Shown here: piece by piece, positions 22,110 to 32,707 of the stretch
Layout: each line of letters begins with the position of its first letter
How positions within the stretch are numbered: the stretch's first letter is position 1
The notes under the pieces: generated by a model
Told to the model about the DNA's origin: nothing
Seen by the model: only the letters and a program-made list of their open reading frames with translations
The model's database searches: none
Translations under genes and position numbers: made by a program
From: Moniliella sp. 'wahieum'
Lineage: Eukaryota > Basidiomycota > Moniliellomycetes > Moniliellales > Moniliellaceae
Length of the DNA stretch: 64,000 nucleotides
Assembly: GCA_003971905.1 (NCBI GenBank)
Contig: RSEE01000155.1
Location: 48,468 to 112,467, forward strand
Direction of reading: 5' to 3'

Positions 22110-23372
22110 TTACTGCAGGTCCGCGGCGTATGGAAGCTTGTACACATCGCCCACCGCCGCCGAGGTAGGTTTGGAGCTCAACAGCGTCGCGCTGCACTTG
22201 ACACGGCCGAAGGCGACACCTCGAGCGCAGCCAAGTGCGCATCCAGCGCCGTCACGTCGCCTCCTGTCGCCAGTGGGTGCGGCAAACTCGGATGCGCCAT
22301 GGCCCTCAAAGTGAGAGGCCAGGGCAAACTTGGCCTGTGCGACGGCCACCTTGACCTTGTCCTCTGGCGCAGTCTGGGCCAGATCCTGAGCGCATTGTAC
22401 GCCAGTTGCGCCGCAATCGGCGCCGAGGTCGCATCGGGCGTGGCACCCGCACACCAAACAGACCCGCCTTCTCAAACGACAAGTTCAACGGCGTCGCCTT
22501 GGCCCCCGCCACCTCGTCGGCCACTTTGCTCAACAGCGACTGGCCCTTGGACCACTTGATGTGGGTCTTGCCACCCAGGAAGGTGGCCCAGGACTGCCAG
22601 TTCGGCGTGCCAGCCAGCTTGCCTGCATCAAACGCCAAGAGGAACTCCTGCGGGCCATGCGAGGCAAAGGGATCCGGGCCTCCCCACCAAAGTACGTCGC
22701 CTCGGGCGGGGTTACTTTGCTCCCCTGGGCCAAGTGGAAGTTGGCACCCACCAGCTCGGCAAGCTCGTTCACCTCGAGACCCGCCGCGGCAACAGATACA
22801 TTGTCGGCGGTTAGGGACGCGCGGATGTACTCGGCAGCCGAGTCAGCAGAAATAGGGGAGGCGGGGGAAGCAAACAGCGAAGCACCGGGGCCCTTGCCAT
22901 GGTACGCAGTTGCCGTCAACGCTTCCAATGCGGCTAGGGGAGCGTCGTGCTGTGCGGCCTCGGCCTCAGCTACGAGAGCGGGCAAGACGTGCTCGGTGAA
23001 CTCCCACGAGTAGAGCTTGGGGCTCGAAAGTGCGTCGCCGAGCAGCGCCAGGAAAAAGTCCCGGTCTTCGGGCAGGAAACCGGCATGAAGCAGAACGGCG
23101 TCCTTGGTGATGGACGTGCTGAGCACACCGCCACGCAGCTCGGCCTCGCGGATGGTAGAGAGAGCGGAGCGGGCGTCGTTGGCCTGGAAGAGCCAGTGCT
23201 TGAGTGCGGCCGCGGCACCGGGAGGGGCGTAGCGCGGGCCAGCCTTGATGGCGACGGTGACACTGGCAGCGGCCCCATCGTTGAGGCTGGCCAGGGGCAC
23301 CAGGCCGGACGAGGCGGTGGAGAAGGCGCGTGTGGCCGCACGCAGGGGCGCGAGGGGGGCGCGCAGGAGCAT
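22110..23372 (-). CDS. QCR2: Ubiquinol-cytochrome c reductase core protein 2 (mitochondrial complex III)
   Basis: Qcr2 is an M16-fold core subunit on the matrix side of the cytochrome bc1 complex. From the Met at 23372 the protein opens with MLLRAPLAPLRAATRAFSTA, a basic, Ser/Ala-rich mitochondrial presequence. It continues VTVAIKAGPRYAPPG, LKHWLFQ, ELRGGVLSTSITKDAVLLHA and EFTEHVLPALVAEAE. The metalloprotease HxxEH motif is replaced, as expected for Qcr2 rather than the processing peptidase beta subunit. The C-terminal half (FDAGKLAGTPNWQSWATFLG, then DVYKLPYAADLQ to the stop at 22110) lies in other frames, with breaks near 22660, 22460 and 22150. About 420 residues in total, close to the family. 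An in-frame Met at 23453 would add 27 hydrophobic residues; I prefer 23372 because the presequence starts there. Confidence 0.82.
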
Positions 23373-24206
23373 GTCGGGGGGGGAGGGCGAGGAGGGGGCG
23401 AGGGAGAGGACGCAGCTGAGCAGCCAAACGCACAGCCAGCTTGGGTTGGCCAACCGAGGCCGCCTATCCCAGCGTCCGAAGAAAGCTAGCTAACCCAAGG
23501 CCACCACTGGCCTAAGCCGCCCGCCCCGGAGCGCACTGCACCAGTCTGCGCGCTGGTTCCGCCGCCAGCACGCTCCTGCCCTGCCTCGTGCCATTTCTAA
23601 GCGAAAGACGAGTGCTGAGGTCAGCTGCCTCGTGGCGCGTGACTGGCTGCGGCCAAGGCAGCCCAATTAAGACGGCTACAGCCGTGTCGAGGGTCGCGTG
23701 TCGAGTGTCGAGTGTCGAGCGTCGAGCGTCGAGTGTCGGCTGCTGTGGATGGGGCGACAGGACGCTTGCTGCATTTGCGTCGCCAGCGTCGTGTGCCCCG
23801 CGACGGTCACCAGCTGCGGGTGGCGCTGCGTGGCCCCGCGCATGCGGTGCCCATCCACCGCCGTCCCCGCAGCCACGGGCGAGCAGCAGGGCCAGCGCGT
23901 GGCTGCGCCCCCGCCCCCTATTCCGCTGGTTCCGCTCGGCTGGCACCCGCGCAGCTGGGGCGCAGAGCACTAGGGTTGGCGCTCCGCCCAGCGGCAGGAG
24001 CTGATTGCATTGGGCGATTGGGCCTGGCCGGCGTAACCACCACGCCCGCCGCCCCGCCTGTCGCCCCCACCTGCCACCTGCCCTCCCGCGCGCTCGGCAA
24101 GGGCCAGCACTGCGCCCCCTGCGGATCATCTACGTGCACCATCGTACGTCCCCCCCTCCCCCCCCGTGGCACAGCAGTCGCTCACCCCCTCCCCCTCCAG
24201 CCGAGC
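23373..24206. other. Divergent promoter region between Qcr2 and Atg16
   Basis: About 830 bp separate the two start codons. It contains the eight-unit heptamer array at 23687-23742. A possible 5' leader intron for Atg16 lies at about 24144-24200 (gtacgt ... ccag). Confidence 0.5.
23687..23742. repeat. Heptamer array, eight units of TCGAGTG type
   Basis: Eight consecutive 7-nt units: TCGAGGG, TCGCGTG, TCGAGTG, TCGAGTG, TCGAGCG, TCGAGCG, TCGAGTG, TCGGCTG. All begin TCG and the period is exact throughout. It is the longest of the heptamer arrays in the window. Confidence 0.95.
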
Positions 24207-24973
24207 ATGGCACACCCCGCAGTGTACGGTGGGTATGTACCCGCGACCAGTGCGCTGAGCAGCGTTCCGCTTCTTCCGTGGCAAGAGACGCTCCGGATAC
24301 GTGTTGTGGCGCGCGATGCGCAGGAGCGTGCATACGACGAATTTATTGGGCGGTACCAGGCGCTGGCCGCCCACGCGGCCGCGCTCAAGGACCGCAACAC
24401 CTCTCTCTTGCTGCCTCGGCCGGCGGAGGTCAGGGCGGCAATGCGGTGCAAGAAGCCTATGTCAAGTCATTGGAGGCCCAGCTGGGCACGGTGCGCGACG
24501 AGCTCGGAGCCCAGTATAAGACCCAGTCGCTCAATGCACAGCGGCTGCTCGAGTTGAACGAGACGTTGCGTACGCAGGAGGAGGAAGCCAAGGGGTTAGA
24601 GGGCCAAGTGCGTGTGTTAACGGAAGAGCGCGGCCGGCTGCAGCGGCAGAGCAAAGATCAGCGCGATGCGTTGCGTGAGAAGGATGCGACGGTGGAGATG
24701 CTGCAGGATGAACTCAACACACTCAGTCTCGAGCTCGGCCAGGTCGAAACGCGCAACGATGAGCTGAGCCGGGACAATGCGCAGCTCCTCCAAAGATGGC
24801 TCGATGCCAAGAACGAAGAGGCGCATCGTATGAACGACGCCAATATTTACCTCGCCGAGGTCGAACGCCGCAAGTCCGAGGCCCCTGAACACGCAGCTAT
24901 GCCCCCCTCCCCCTCGGAAGTGGAGGAGCCCACGCCTAGGCTACGACGCGATCTACCACATCCACCCCTGTAG
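24207..24973 (+). CDS. ATG16: Autophagy protein Atg16
   Basis: Atg16 dimerises through a coiled coil and scaffolds the Atg12-Atg5 conjugate, which directs Atg8 lipidation. The N-terminal Atg5-binding helix region reads LPWQETLRIRVVARDAQER and YDEFIGRYQALAAHAAALKD. A long coiled coil follows, ending in the family signature VEMLQDELNTLSLELGQVE and NAQLLQRWLDAKNEEAHRMN. About 255 residues without WD repeats is normal for fungal Atg16. One frame break near 24430 separates the N-terminal helix from the coiled coil. The stop at 24973 is only 10 bp from the stop of the opposing Las1 gene. Confidence 0.88.
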
Positions 24974-24983
24974 GAAGATACTG

Positions 24984-25893
24984 TCATTCCGGTCGGGTAA
25001 AACAGACGCCAAGCGGAGCAGGGGCGAAGAAAAGTGGGGCCGACCAGCCGCGGGGAAGAGCAGGGGGCAACCCCGGTCCCGCGCCGGAAGGGTGGGCGTC
25101 TTGGGCTGCCAGCAAGCCTGCACGGGCGTGCATCTCTCCCAACACATGAAGTGGAGCAAGGGGAATACTCCCGCTCGGTGGTTGGGTCTGAGCCCAGCGA
25201 AAGGTGGGCAGCCAGTACGTGTTGTGCAGCCAGCGGAGGGACTAGGGGGTATGAGGTCAGAATGCTATGATACCGATATTGAGAACCAAAGGGGAGCGAC
25301 ATACCTCTACTGCTGCCTCGCGCAGCACAGTCAGCGGAGGGCAATTTTGATGGGCGGCCGAATGACGAACCTGGACAAGCCAGAGCGGCAGCCCGGCCTT
25401 GGACGCCAAAACGGCAATGGACGACGCATAGAGGGAAGTTTGGAACTCGTCCACCACCCATTCACGAAACGCACCACAGCCATCGCATAGGCCATCCGCA
25501 CACTCATCTCCTCCCTCAATTCCGGTCTTGGCTCTGGCGCTGCCAAGGGGGCAGAGGAAGAAGCGGTAAGGAGAGTAGATCGCACCTCTGCAGGCGTGCA
25601 AACGGCGGCATCAAGCAGAAGTGCACTCGTCAGTCCCGATGTGGCTTCCAGGGCAAAGGGGCACTGTCCGCGAGAGAGAAGGGTGTCCACGTCGGCAATA
25701 GCGTGCGTGCGCGAGGCGGTCCAGCGGTCGTAGGCGCCTGGGCCAAGTGTGCCTTCGGTAGGGGGGGGAGAATGAGGACGACACCCTCTTCGGACGCCTC
25801 CACTTTCCCGTCCTGCGGGAGGAGGAAGAAATTGCGATAGAGCCCTAACAAGTCTGTTGGGCTGGGGAGCGATCGGACGGTGGGCAGTGACAT
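24984..25893 (-). CDS. LAS1: Las1-like pre-rRNA ITS2 endonuclease (HEPN domain)
   Basis: Las1 with Grc3 cuts and processes ITS2 during 60S ribosome maturation. Starting at the Met at 25893 (MSLPTVRSLPSPTDLLGLYR), the protein includes WTASRTHAIADVDTLLSRGQ and CPFALEAT, then the family core AYAMAVVRFVNG. After a one-base shift it continues VVDEFQTSLYASSIAVLA and GLPLWLVQVRHSAAH. RHSAAH is the R-x4-H HEPN nuclease motif. An intron at 25242-25304 joins LREAAVE to SLRWLHNTYWLPTF. The frame then runs to a stop at 24984-24986. About 280 residues is short against the 502-residue yeast protein, but the conserved N-terminal domain is complete. Tail-to-tail with Atg16. Confidence 0.87.
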
Positions 25894-26913
25894 GGCTCGA
25901 GGCGCAGCAGGGGAAAGGAAGTGGCCAGAGCGTGTGCAGGCAGAAGACCAAGGGATGGGATGAAAGGGATGGAGCTGGCCAGGACAGACCAAAGGATGGG
26001 TGTCGGTGCAACATAAAATTGAGCGGAACCAGCGGAACCACGGCTGTCTCCATTGGGTTCGCAGCTGGCTAGTGTGCGCAATATTCAATTTACCTTGCAC
26101 TACGGTTATGCGTGGGGTCTATCGAGCGAATGGGAGGAGGGACGAGAGGCGAGAACAGTCGGGTTCCCCACCTTTATCCCCTCATTCTATGAACGTGCAT
26201 CAGGCCTGCTTCCCTGTTCCTTACTCTTGCATTCGAATAGAAGACAGAGGCGAAGATGAAGAAACAACGTGCCTATACCACAGTGAGCTCGCTCATTCAC
26301 CGGGGTTTGTGCTGCTATAGAAGCCCAACGGCGCCGTCAACACATCAGAGTCATCTAGCTCGAACCATTCCCTTCCAAGCCAGGTGGAGCTCGAGTGGAT
26401 AGTAAGAATGAGTGTGGTAGACATGTGGGTGATGAACCATCAATCTCCACAAAAATGAGACTCTTCAGTAGCGAACAGCTTTTTTCTCTACTGGTGCTCA
26501 AAACTGGGGGCAATGTGGTGGTATAGTACCCTCGCGTCATCAGGCTCAGGACGCGAAGGAAGAGTGGCTTCTGAGTGCGTCCCTGGTACTTGGGGTTGTA
26601 AGGCAGTAGGGTGCGTCAGCTGCCTCTCAGATCTCACCCCCAAGGGCGCATGATCCAATTGGCAAAATAAACGCGCCAGCCTTTTTAATTCCCAAAAGAG
26701 AGGGGGGACAGACAGACTGCCCTGCTGCTGCTGCTAGAAAACGCGACGCGTTTCAATCGCCGCCATTCCTCGTCTCCGAAACAGCTGTGGTCCGACGTAG
26801 TGCGAGCCACCACCTGCCCCCACTACTGTTGCAACCTCGCTACTGTCCAGCTTACCTCGCCCAGCCCCCTTTACCCACCACACTCCGCCCTGCCACACAC
26901 CACCCTGGGCACA
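25894..26913. other. Divergent intergenic region between Las1 and the histone chaperone gene
   Basis: No gene recognised. It includes the second copy of the dispersed element (26330-26605) and a CTG trinucleotide stretch near 26720. The frames between 25900 and 26260 have no recognisable domain. Confidence 0.55.
26330..26605 (-). mobile_element. Dispersed element remnant, copy B
   Basis: Shares with copy A the stretch TGAGTGCGTCCCTGGTACTT, the preceding TAGTAYCCTCGCGTC segment and, further out, GTGGTWGACAT followed by GAACCATY...TGAGACT. The minus-strand reading includes KYQGRTQKP and MTRGYYTTT, parallel to KYQGRTQEP and TTRGYYGTK in copy A. Indels break the frame, so this is a decayed copy. 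Confidence 0.55.
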
Positions 26914-28019
26914 ATGTCAGCCCACCCTACCGATGCTGCGCTGGCCCGCGAGATTGAGGCCATCATTCGCGCCGCCTGCATTGACGACCCAGTGCTGGAG
27001 CATTTTAGTTTGCGCGACGTGAAGCGCCAGCTGGTCGAGCGGCTGGATCTGGAGCCCGCGGTGCTCAAGGATCCTCACATTAAAGAGTTTGTCCGCGCCA
27101 CCACCACGCGCATCGTGGAGCAAGCGCTGCAGCCCCCAGCGGAAGGAGACGGGCCTGTTGGCGAAAGCGAGCCGGAGCAAGTGCCTGCGAGTCAAGAAGA
27201 GGATGGGAATACGAGTGCTCCAGACGATCGGCCGACAAGCACATCGCCTGTTCCCACCCGACCCAGTGCCGAGGAGGAAGAATCCGAACCGGAGAAAGAG
27301 GATGTGCCCGCCGTTCCTATCGCTAAGGATGAATCTGCGTCCGAGTCGGAGCTGGATTCGGAACCCGAGGAGAAAGAAGTGAAGCGGGCTCGGCGGGGCA
27401 AGAACCCAAAGTCCAAGAGTAAGGAGGGGACGACGTCACGCAAGGCTAAGGGCAAGGGGGATAGTAAGGGTACAGAGGCGGAAGTGGCACGACTCAAAAG
27501 CTATGTCTTGGCTTGTGGCGTGCGCAAACGCTGGCAAACGTACTTTGGAGACCGGGGCGCAGGCGCGCCCAAGGGAGAGAAACCAGACGAGATGGTCCTC
27601 CGCAAACAGGTCAAGGTTCTCAAAGATTTGCTGGCTGAGCTTGGTATGGTATGTCCCTCCCCCCTCTTTTGGGTTGTGCAAACGGACTGGGGACAAGTTC
27701 TGACTGCGAGACCAGACGGGGAGACTGAGCAAAGACAAGGCGCAGAAAATCAAGGCACAGCGTGAATTCCAGTCTGAGCTGGCCGACATTGGGGTCGGGG
27801 TGGGTCCTGATGCCGGCTCGGAGGCTGGATCTGAGGCCGAGGACGGGGAGCAAGGATGCTGGCCTTCCAAGTCGAGCCGGGGATGGCTCGGACAGCGAGG
27901 CAGGGTCGATGACCCCACGCAAGCGCCGTACGCCGCACGTTGAGAACCCCGAAACACCCGAGGTGGTCCGCAAACGTCGCGCGTTCCGGCGTGCGCTGGC
28001 ATCAGACTCGGACGAATAG
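26914..28019 (+). CDS. HIRIP3-like histone chaperone with CHZ domain
   Basis: CHZ-domain proteins (yeast Chz1, animal HIRIP3) bind H2A/H2B or its variants. The N-terminal helix bundle (IEAIIRAACIDDPVLEHFSL, RDVKRQLVERLDLEP) resembles the DEK-C-like fold seen in HIRIP3. An acidic, Ser-rich linker of about 100 residues follows, then a Lys/Arg-rich patch. The CHZ-type core reads ARLKSYVLACGVRKRWQTYF, QVKVLKDLLAELGM, and after an intron at 27649-27715 continues TGRLSKDKAQKIKAQREF. The C-terminus RKRRAFRRALASDSDE stops at 28019. A frame change lies near 27860. About 345 residues. The start at 26914 follows ACA. Converges on Sec17 with 102 bp between stops. Confidence 0.85.
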
Positions 28020-28121
28020 ACAGTGCTGTTGACCTAACCGGCTATGAACGCAAGCAAAGGGACTATATGACGCAACCGAACCGAGCGAGCTAAACGTAGG
28101 AGAGCACGGTAGAGAATGAAA

Positions 28122-29036
28122 TCAAGACAAGTCTGGCTCCTGCTGCAGACCCTTGCGGATCTCAATCAGCAGGTTGGTCTGCCACCCGGCAAAGCGCTTG
28201 GTGCGATCAAAGTCCTGAACGATCGCATCAAAGTTTTCCAGGTCACCGGCCTCGGCAGCCTCGAGGACCGAATTCAGGAATCTGCCTTCCATAGTAGGGG
28301 GGAACGCCGGGTCTTGCTGGGCGTAAAACTCCATCGCGCGTCCGCAGGCAACAAAGTCGGGAATGGCAAGGTAGCACAGACCCGCATTCAAGTAATAGTC
28401 CTTGACACTGTAGCGCGTCAGATTGGACTCGAGACTCATGCTTGCCACCTTCTCCCATTGCTCGACCGCTTGGGATACTGTCCAGTCTCGGCAGCGAGCT
28501 GCCCTGCTTCGCGCAGACAGCCTGAGGCCGTGCTGCCACATCATATCAGCACATACTCTCACAGTGGGCAGGAAGGGGGGAGCACATACGCCTTTGCGCC
28601 TTCTTGAAGGTACCAGTCCGACGCTTGAAGGTATGCAGCCAGAGCCTTCTCCGGGTCCTGGGCCTCGTTCTTGAGCAGCTCAGCGATCGCCTTTTGACGA
28701 TCGGCCGCTTGGCGGAACTTGCCTTTGGCGAGCAAGAGGGACACAGTCTTGTCCAGCGCGGCCACCGCAAGTTCGGGACGGACCAGTTTAAAAACCTTGC
28801 TGGCCTCCCAGTAAGTCGTGCTGGCAAACTCTGGCTGGCCACTCCTCCCTCCGTTTCGGCGGCCTTCATGAAAGCGTGTCCGCTCTCCTCGTACCGCTTG
28901 TCCAGCCGAAACTTGTTCCCAGCCGCCTTGTACAGTTCAGCGGCATCCTCCAGGCTGGACTGCTTGTTGCTGAACCATCCGGTGGACGACTTGACCTTCT
29001 TGTCCCCCATACCAGCATCTCTTCGGCACTAGACAT
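28122..29036 (-). CDS. SEC17: Alpha-SNAP / Sec17, SNARE disassembly adaptor
   Basis: Sec17 recruits the NSF/Sec18 ATPase to SNARE complexes to recycle them after membrane fusion. The N-terminus MSSAEEML is followed, one base out of frame, by GDKKVKSSTGWFSNKQSSLE: the normal alpha-SNAP opening, so the start is 29036 rather than the internal Met at 29010. TPR-like helices follow: LYKAAGNKFRLDKRYEESGH, TYWEASKVFKLVRPELAV, AADRQKAIAELLKNEAQDPE and KALAAYLQASDWYLQEGAKA. An intron at 28533-28589 leads to EAGQLAAETGQYP, AVEQWEKVASMSLESNLTRY and SVKDYYLNAGLCYLAIPD. The C-terminus ends LLIEIRKGLQQEPDLS at 28122. About 285 residues, the family length. Breaks near 29022, 28840 and 28470. Confidence 0.95.
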
Positions 29037-29722
29037 GATGGGCGTGTGGTGGTGAGGGTAGGGGTGGTGGCGGCGTGACGTGTGGGTGCCACGGCGCTCC
29101 GCTCTGCTGACGCTGACGCTCTTGCCCGACTGCCGCGCACCCCGCGGTGACGTAATGCGCAGATGACAACATTTCAAACGATTCGGGCTACTTTCAAGCT
29201 CAAGCTCTCTTACGAAATTGCATCTGCTGTGTACTGGCGCAGATATATCCTAGCAACTTTTGTATTACGCCCACGGCGACATTCGATGCCGCGATCCTCT
29301 TTCTGGTCGAGCCCGGGTACTTGTGGGACGCCTCATTCGAGCAGGCGAAGGGGTTGGGAAATGGAGGACACAAGAGACATCAATTGTCGGCCATGCCAAC
29401 AGGCGTGGGAAACAACATGCACGTAAGAGAGATGAATCGTTGACTCGAGTTTGGGGGTGTGGTGCTGGGGTATGCATATACCATTGTGGCATAGAGTTGG
29501 AACAGGGGGGGGAAACATCAAGGGCGAATACACGGGCAAGTAGTATGTGATGAGCCCGAGCTGCTCCTCGTGATAAACCGTGGGCCCAGTCAGCGGGGGC
29601 TGGAAAGCGTGGTGGTACATAATAGGCGAGAAGGAAACGAGAAAAGGTACCTTGGGGCCGGTCCCAGCGCGCGCCCATCGACAAATTCTGATGGGGGGGA
29701 AAGCGTGTGCAACCCAGCCGAG
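29037..29722. other. Intergenic spacer between Sec17 and the C2H2 factor
   Basis: Nearly 690 bp with no gene recognised. It would contain the Sec17 promoter at its left end and the 3' untranslated region of the C2H2 gene at its right end. Confidence 0.55.
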
Positions 29723-30813
29723 TCAGGGAGACAGGTTGGGAAACATAGCCAGGATGAGGTCCAGATGCTGTTGCTGGAGAAGCTCGCGCTTTACGTGCCG
29801 CGAGAGACAGTGTCGCTGCGCATCGTGCCGCCGAGCAAATGCATGCCTGCACCAAGGAATGGGACACTGCCAAGGTCGCTCCCGTTCGGGGTTGTGCACC
29901 TGCATGTGCTGGTGTAGGTTAGACACTCGCTCAAACCCCCAGTGGCAGTCAGGGCATTGGTAGAGCCGGTCCCGAGTTTTGTACGGGGCCGACCTGGTTC
30001 GCTGCAGACGGGTGCTGTTGCTCTGCTTGAGAGAAGTCTTGCGCTGGACAGAAGGCCTGTTAAGTACGGGCGATGCCGAGGTCGGAGTAGAGAGTACAGA
30101 TAGAGGCGTCTCTTTAGGTGTAAATCCCAGAAGAGGAGAGCCAACGGCAGGGAGGCTTGGAGTGCCCTCCCCCATCCCCGGAGAGAGGGGGACGGGGGAA
30201 GGGAGCGGGCAGGACGTGCTGAGGGTAGAGTTGAGTAGCAAATCCCAAGTTGCCAGGGTAGGATCCTCATCCTTAACCTCGCGATTCAGCAAAAGCTGAG
30301 AGTCCACGTGTACAGGTTCAGTGACCCACGGAAACGAAACATCGAGTGCCGCCAGCTCATCCGACAGCTGCGCCACACTTGCTGGAACTGGGTGATTATA
30401 CCCTGTCAGCGGCACAGGATACGAGGGGGATGCGGAGGACGTGTGGGACACAGAACAAAGTGGGTTGAGATTCGTGCCCGCAACGGGAAGAGGGCTATTC
30501 GTGGGCGACGTGGGAGCTGCGAGCATCAGCGGACTGCCCAGCAGCGCTGCATGTGCAGGCAGCCCCGCCTTGGCACTCTCCGGAGATAGAAGAAAGGGAG
30601 TAATTATGGGGCTAAACCCTTCTAGAGCGTGTGGCTGCACCATAGCGGGCATCGATGTTGACAGGGCCGAAGAGGACAGGACGGGCCAGGCCTGTGAGTC
30701 GGCAGGAATCGTGTCGACGGACTCTGGAGTTGTTCCTCCTGTTCCAAGGGCATGTCGGGGAAGAGGGTGGACATGAGGTTGTCTTCCAGCAGAAAGGGGT
30801 GGGGTTGAGCCAT
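29723..30813 (-). CDS. C2H2 zinc-finger transcription factor (two adjacent fingers)
   Basis: The N-terminus MAQPHPFLLEDNLMSTLFPD and MPLEQEEQ is followed, after one frame shift near 30735, by an uninterrupted Ser/Pro/Thr-rich region of over 200 residues typical of an activation domain. Near the C-terminus are two adjacent C2H2 fingers. The first is YQCPDCHWGFERVSNLHQHM with its last His in QVH. The second is CPIPWCRHAFARRHDAQRH with C-x4-C spacing. This pairing resembles Crz1- or Msn2-type factors, but I cannot name an orthologue. The stop is at 29723. The start at 30813 is chosen because the N-terminus is protein-like there; an in-frame Met at 31030 in the downstream frame is an alternative. 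A G16 run at 30838-30853 lies just upstream. Confidence 0.85.
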
Positions 30814-30837
30814 GTTGGGAGGAGGAGAGGGGGGGGA

Positions 30838-30853
30838 GGGGGGGGGGGGGGGG
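30838..30853. repeat. G16 homopolymer run
   Basis: Sixteen G in a row in the leader of the C2H2 gene. Runs this long are a likely site of length error. Confidence 0.9.
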
Positions 30854-31617
30854 AGCATGCGTCTGAGGGCCAATGCAGCCAAGGTTATTTAACTTGGTCT
30901 GGCCAAAGCCTGACTCACGTTGCGGTGTGTTGACGCTGACCGATGACACAGTGCTGGCCGGTGATCTGGCTGCAACGACGTACACACAGCCCCCATGCCT
31001 AACGACGCGCGAGTCCGACGACCAAAGCACGACAGCAGTGTGTGGGGTAAGAGGCCGGCTAGGCCAGCCAGCCAGCCTGGCCAGCCGGGCTGCCCAATTT
31101 CAATGCGGGGCTTGTCGCGGCAGGGCGGAGTTGTTGCTGTACGGCACCGTAGACGCGCCCGAGATTGTCGGAGGTATCTCTGGCTCAGAGTCCGACCGGC
31201 CTAGCGGATAACCACCTCTTCTGTTCGTCTCGTCATGAACCATTTCTATCAGTGCTGGCCTATGCAACCTGTGGAATATATCCAAAATGCTCAGCAAGGC
31301 TGCGGTGGATTGGAACCACTCGGCGATATAAAAAGTAACTCCCGACAGTATCCGTGCCAGGTGCCGAGGGTAGCCTATATGGGAACGGGGCGTACGGATG
31401 GCAAGCCGAGCAATCCAGCTGAACTGCTTTGCGGATGATGGCTAAGAACGGGCTCTATCATGATATGGCGAGCGACGGAGGTTCTCGGGTAGCGCTCTTC
31501 TAGAACGACTGGGCGCAAGGAAAAGCTCGCGCTGCCAAGCTCACATGTTTCCGTCCGCGCGCATGCGTCATGCCGAAGAGGCCGGTTACTTGTTGAAGGA
31601 AGAGTATTAGCTTCAGG

Positions 31618-31649
31618 TTGAAACTTGAAGCTTGCTTGAAGCTTGACGC
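31618..31649. repeat. TTGAAGC heptamer cluster
   Basis: Units TTGAAAC, TTGAAGC, (TTGC), TTGAAGC, TTGACGC. The same unit recurs at 46035-46057 and, as its complement, at 21841-21854 and 46638-46658. Confidence 0.85.
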
Positions 31650-31863
31650 CTCCGCGCCTCAGCCCGGCTCAGCCCGGCTCAGCACTGCCTGGGCACCTCA
31701 GTCTACGTGAACGTTGAACACCTGAGCCTGAGGGCTTGAGGCCTGAGGGTCTGAGGTCCCAGATCCTCAGACGCAGTCAGAAGCAGCCGCGATTAGATTT
31801 TGATTAGATACGTACCTGAAACACCACGGCTTGGAGCGAAGCTACTAACTAGTAACTAGCAAC

Positions 31864-31898
31864 GTGTGACATGTGACATGCGACATGTGACATGTGGG
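31864..31898. repeat. Heptamer array ATGTGAC (5 units)
   Basis: Units GTGTGAC, ATGTGAC, ATGCGAC, ATGTGAC, ATGTGGG without interruption. This is the reverse complement of the GTCACAT array near 4765. Confidence 0.95.
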
Positions 31899-32011
31899 CG
31901 GTGACTAGGTGACTGGGACTTTTCGCCACGCCTGCCCCAGCAGGCCACAGCAGTGCTCTACAGCACTGCCACAACGTCATAGGCTAGCTTTTAAAGCTTG
32001 AAGACCCAGGG

Positions 32012-32066
32012 CCTACGCCGTCCTACGCCGTCCTACGCCGTCCTACGCCGTCCTACGCCGTCCTAC
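32012..32066. repeat. Decamer array (CCTACGCCGT)5 plus partial unit
   Basis: Five perfect copies of CCTACGCCGT followed by CCTAC. The perfection suggests recent expansion. Confidence 0.95.
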
Positions 32067-32707
32067 TGTCTGCGCTCCACCACAGCAATCGCCTGCCCCC
32101 CGACGGGTGGGGGACCAATTACCGACCAGTGACTAGAATGGCGTTTGATACACCGTGGCTGCGGAATGCGGCAGAATGCGGCTGTGCTCGGCGCTTACAC
32201 TTTGGACGCGAGGACTCTCGCCATCGATCCCCTCGATCGATCCAACCGAGTACTGGCTAAGTACAGAGTACCGAGTGTCAAACGTTAAACGTTAAATACG
32301 TTAAATGTCGATGCCTCTGAGCACCTGTGACATCACTTCTCATCGGAGCCGCCGACGACCCGCTCAAGGCTGTGCGTTATGCTCTGACGCTCACAGGGCC
32401 TCCCTAACCCCCACACCCCGTCTCGTAACCAGGCCAGCCCATTGAGGCAATGCGCTCGAGCGGTTAAGGGGATTGGGGAGAATCCTCTCTCGTCACCATG
32501 TGGGAGGCGAGCAAGGGAAGGGAGGAGATGGTGTGGATGCAGTCAGGGGGAGGCCGCCCGTGGTATGCTGGCTCATACGGAGGGGGTTCGAGAAAGCTTC
32601 CAACTCCTGATACCCCCTCGTGCTGTCATACTGGGAGTGTTGGAACTGGTGGAGTCCGCCCACGCTCGAAAGATAGCTGTTCACTGTGGATTTAGAGAAA
32701 CCCTATT

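Larger units (their letters stand above)
30854..32440. other. Gene-poor stretch rich in short tandem repeats
   Basis: No gene seen. Between 31610 and 32070 lie, in order, TTGAAGC heptamers, doubled CTCAGCCCGG, CCTGAGG-type words, ACTAGTA words, the ATGTGAC heptamers and a CCTACGCCGT decamer array. CGTTAAA-type words occur near 32282-32305. Confidence 0.7.

Noticed and set aside
22110-23372. Assignment as mitochondrial processing peptidase beta
   Set aside because: The HxxEH zinc motif is absent, and the sequence GGVLSTSITKDAVLL follows the Qcr2 pattern.
23687-23742. Possible CRISPR-like array
   Set aside because: Units are contiguous 7-mers without spacers, in a eukaryotic genome.
28546-29010. 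Sec17 start at the internal Met at 29010
   Set aside because: The upstream MSSAEEML matches the normal alpha-SNAP N-terminus and lies one base out of frame, so 29036 is the better start.
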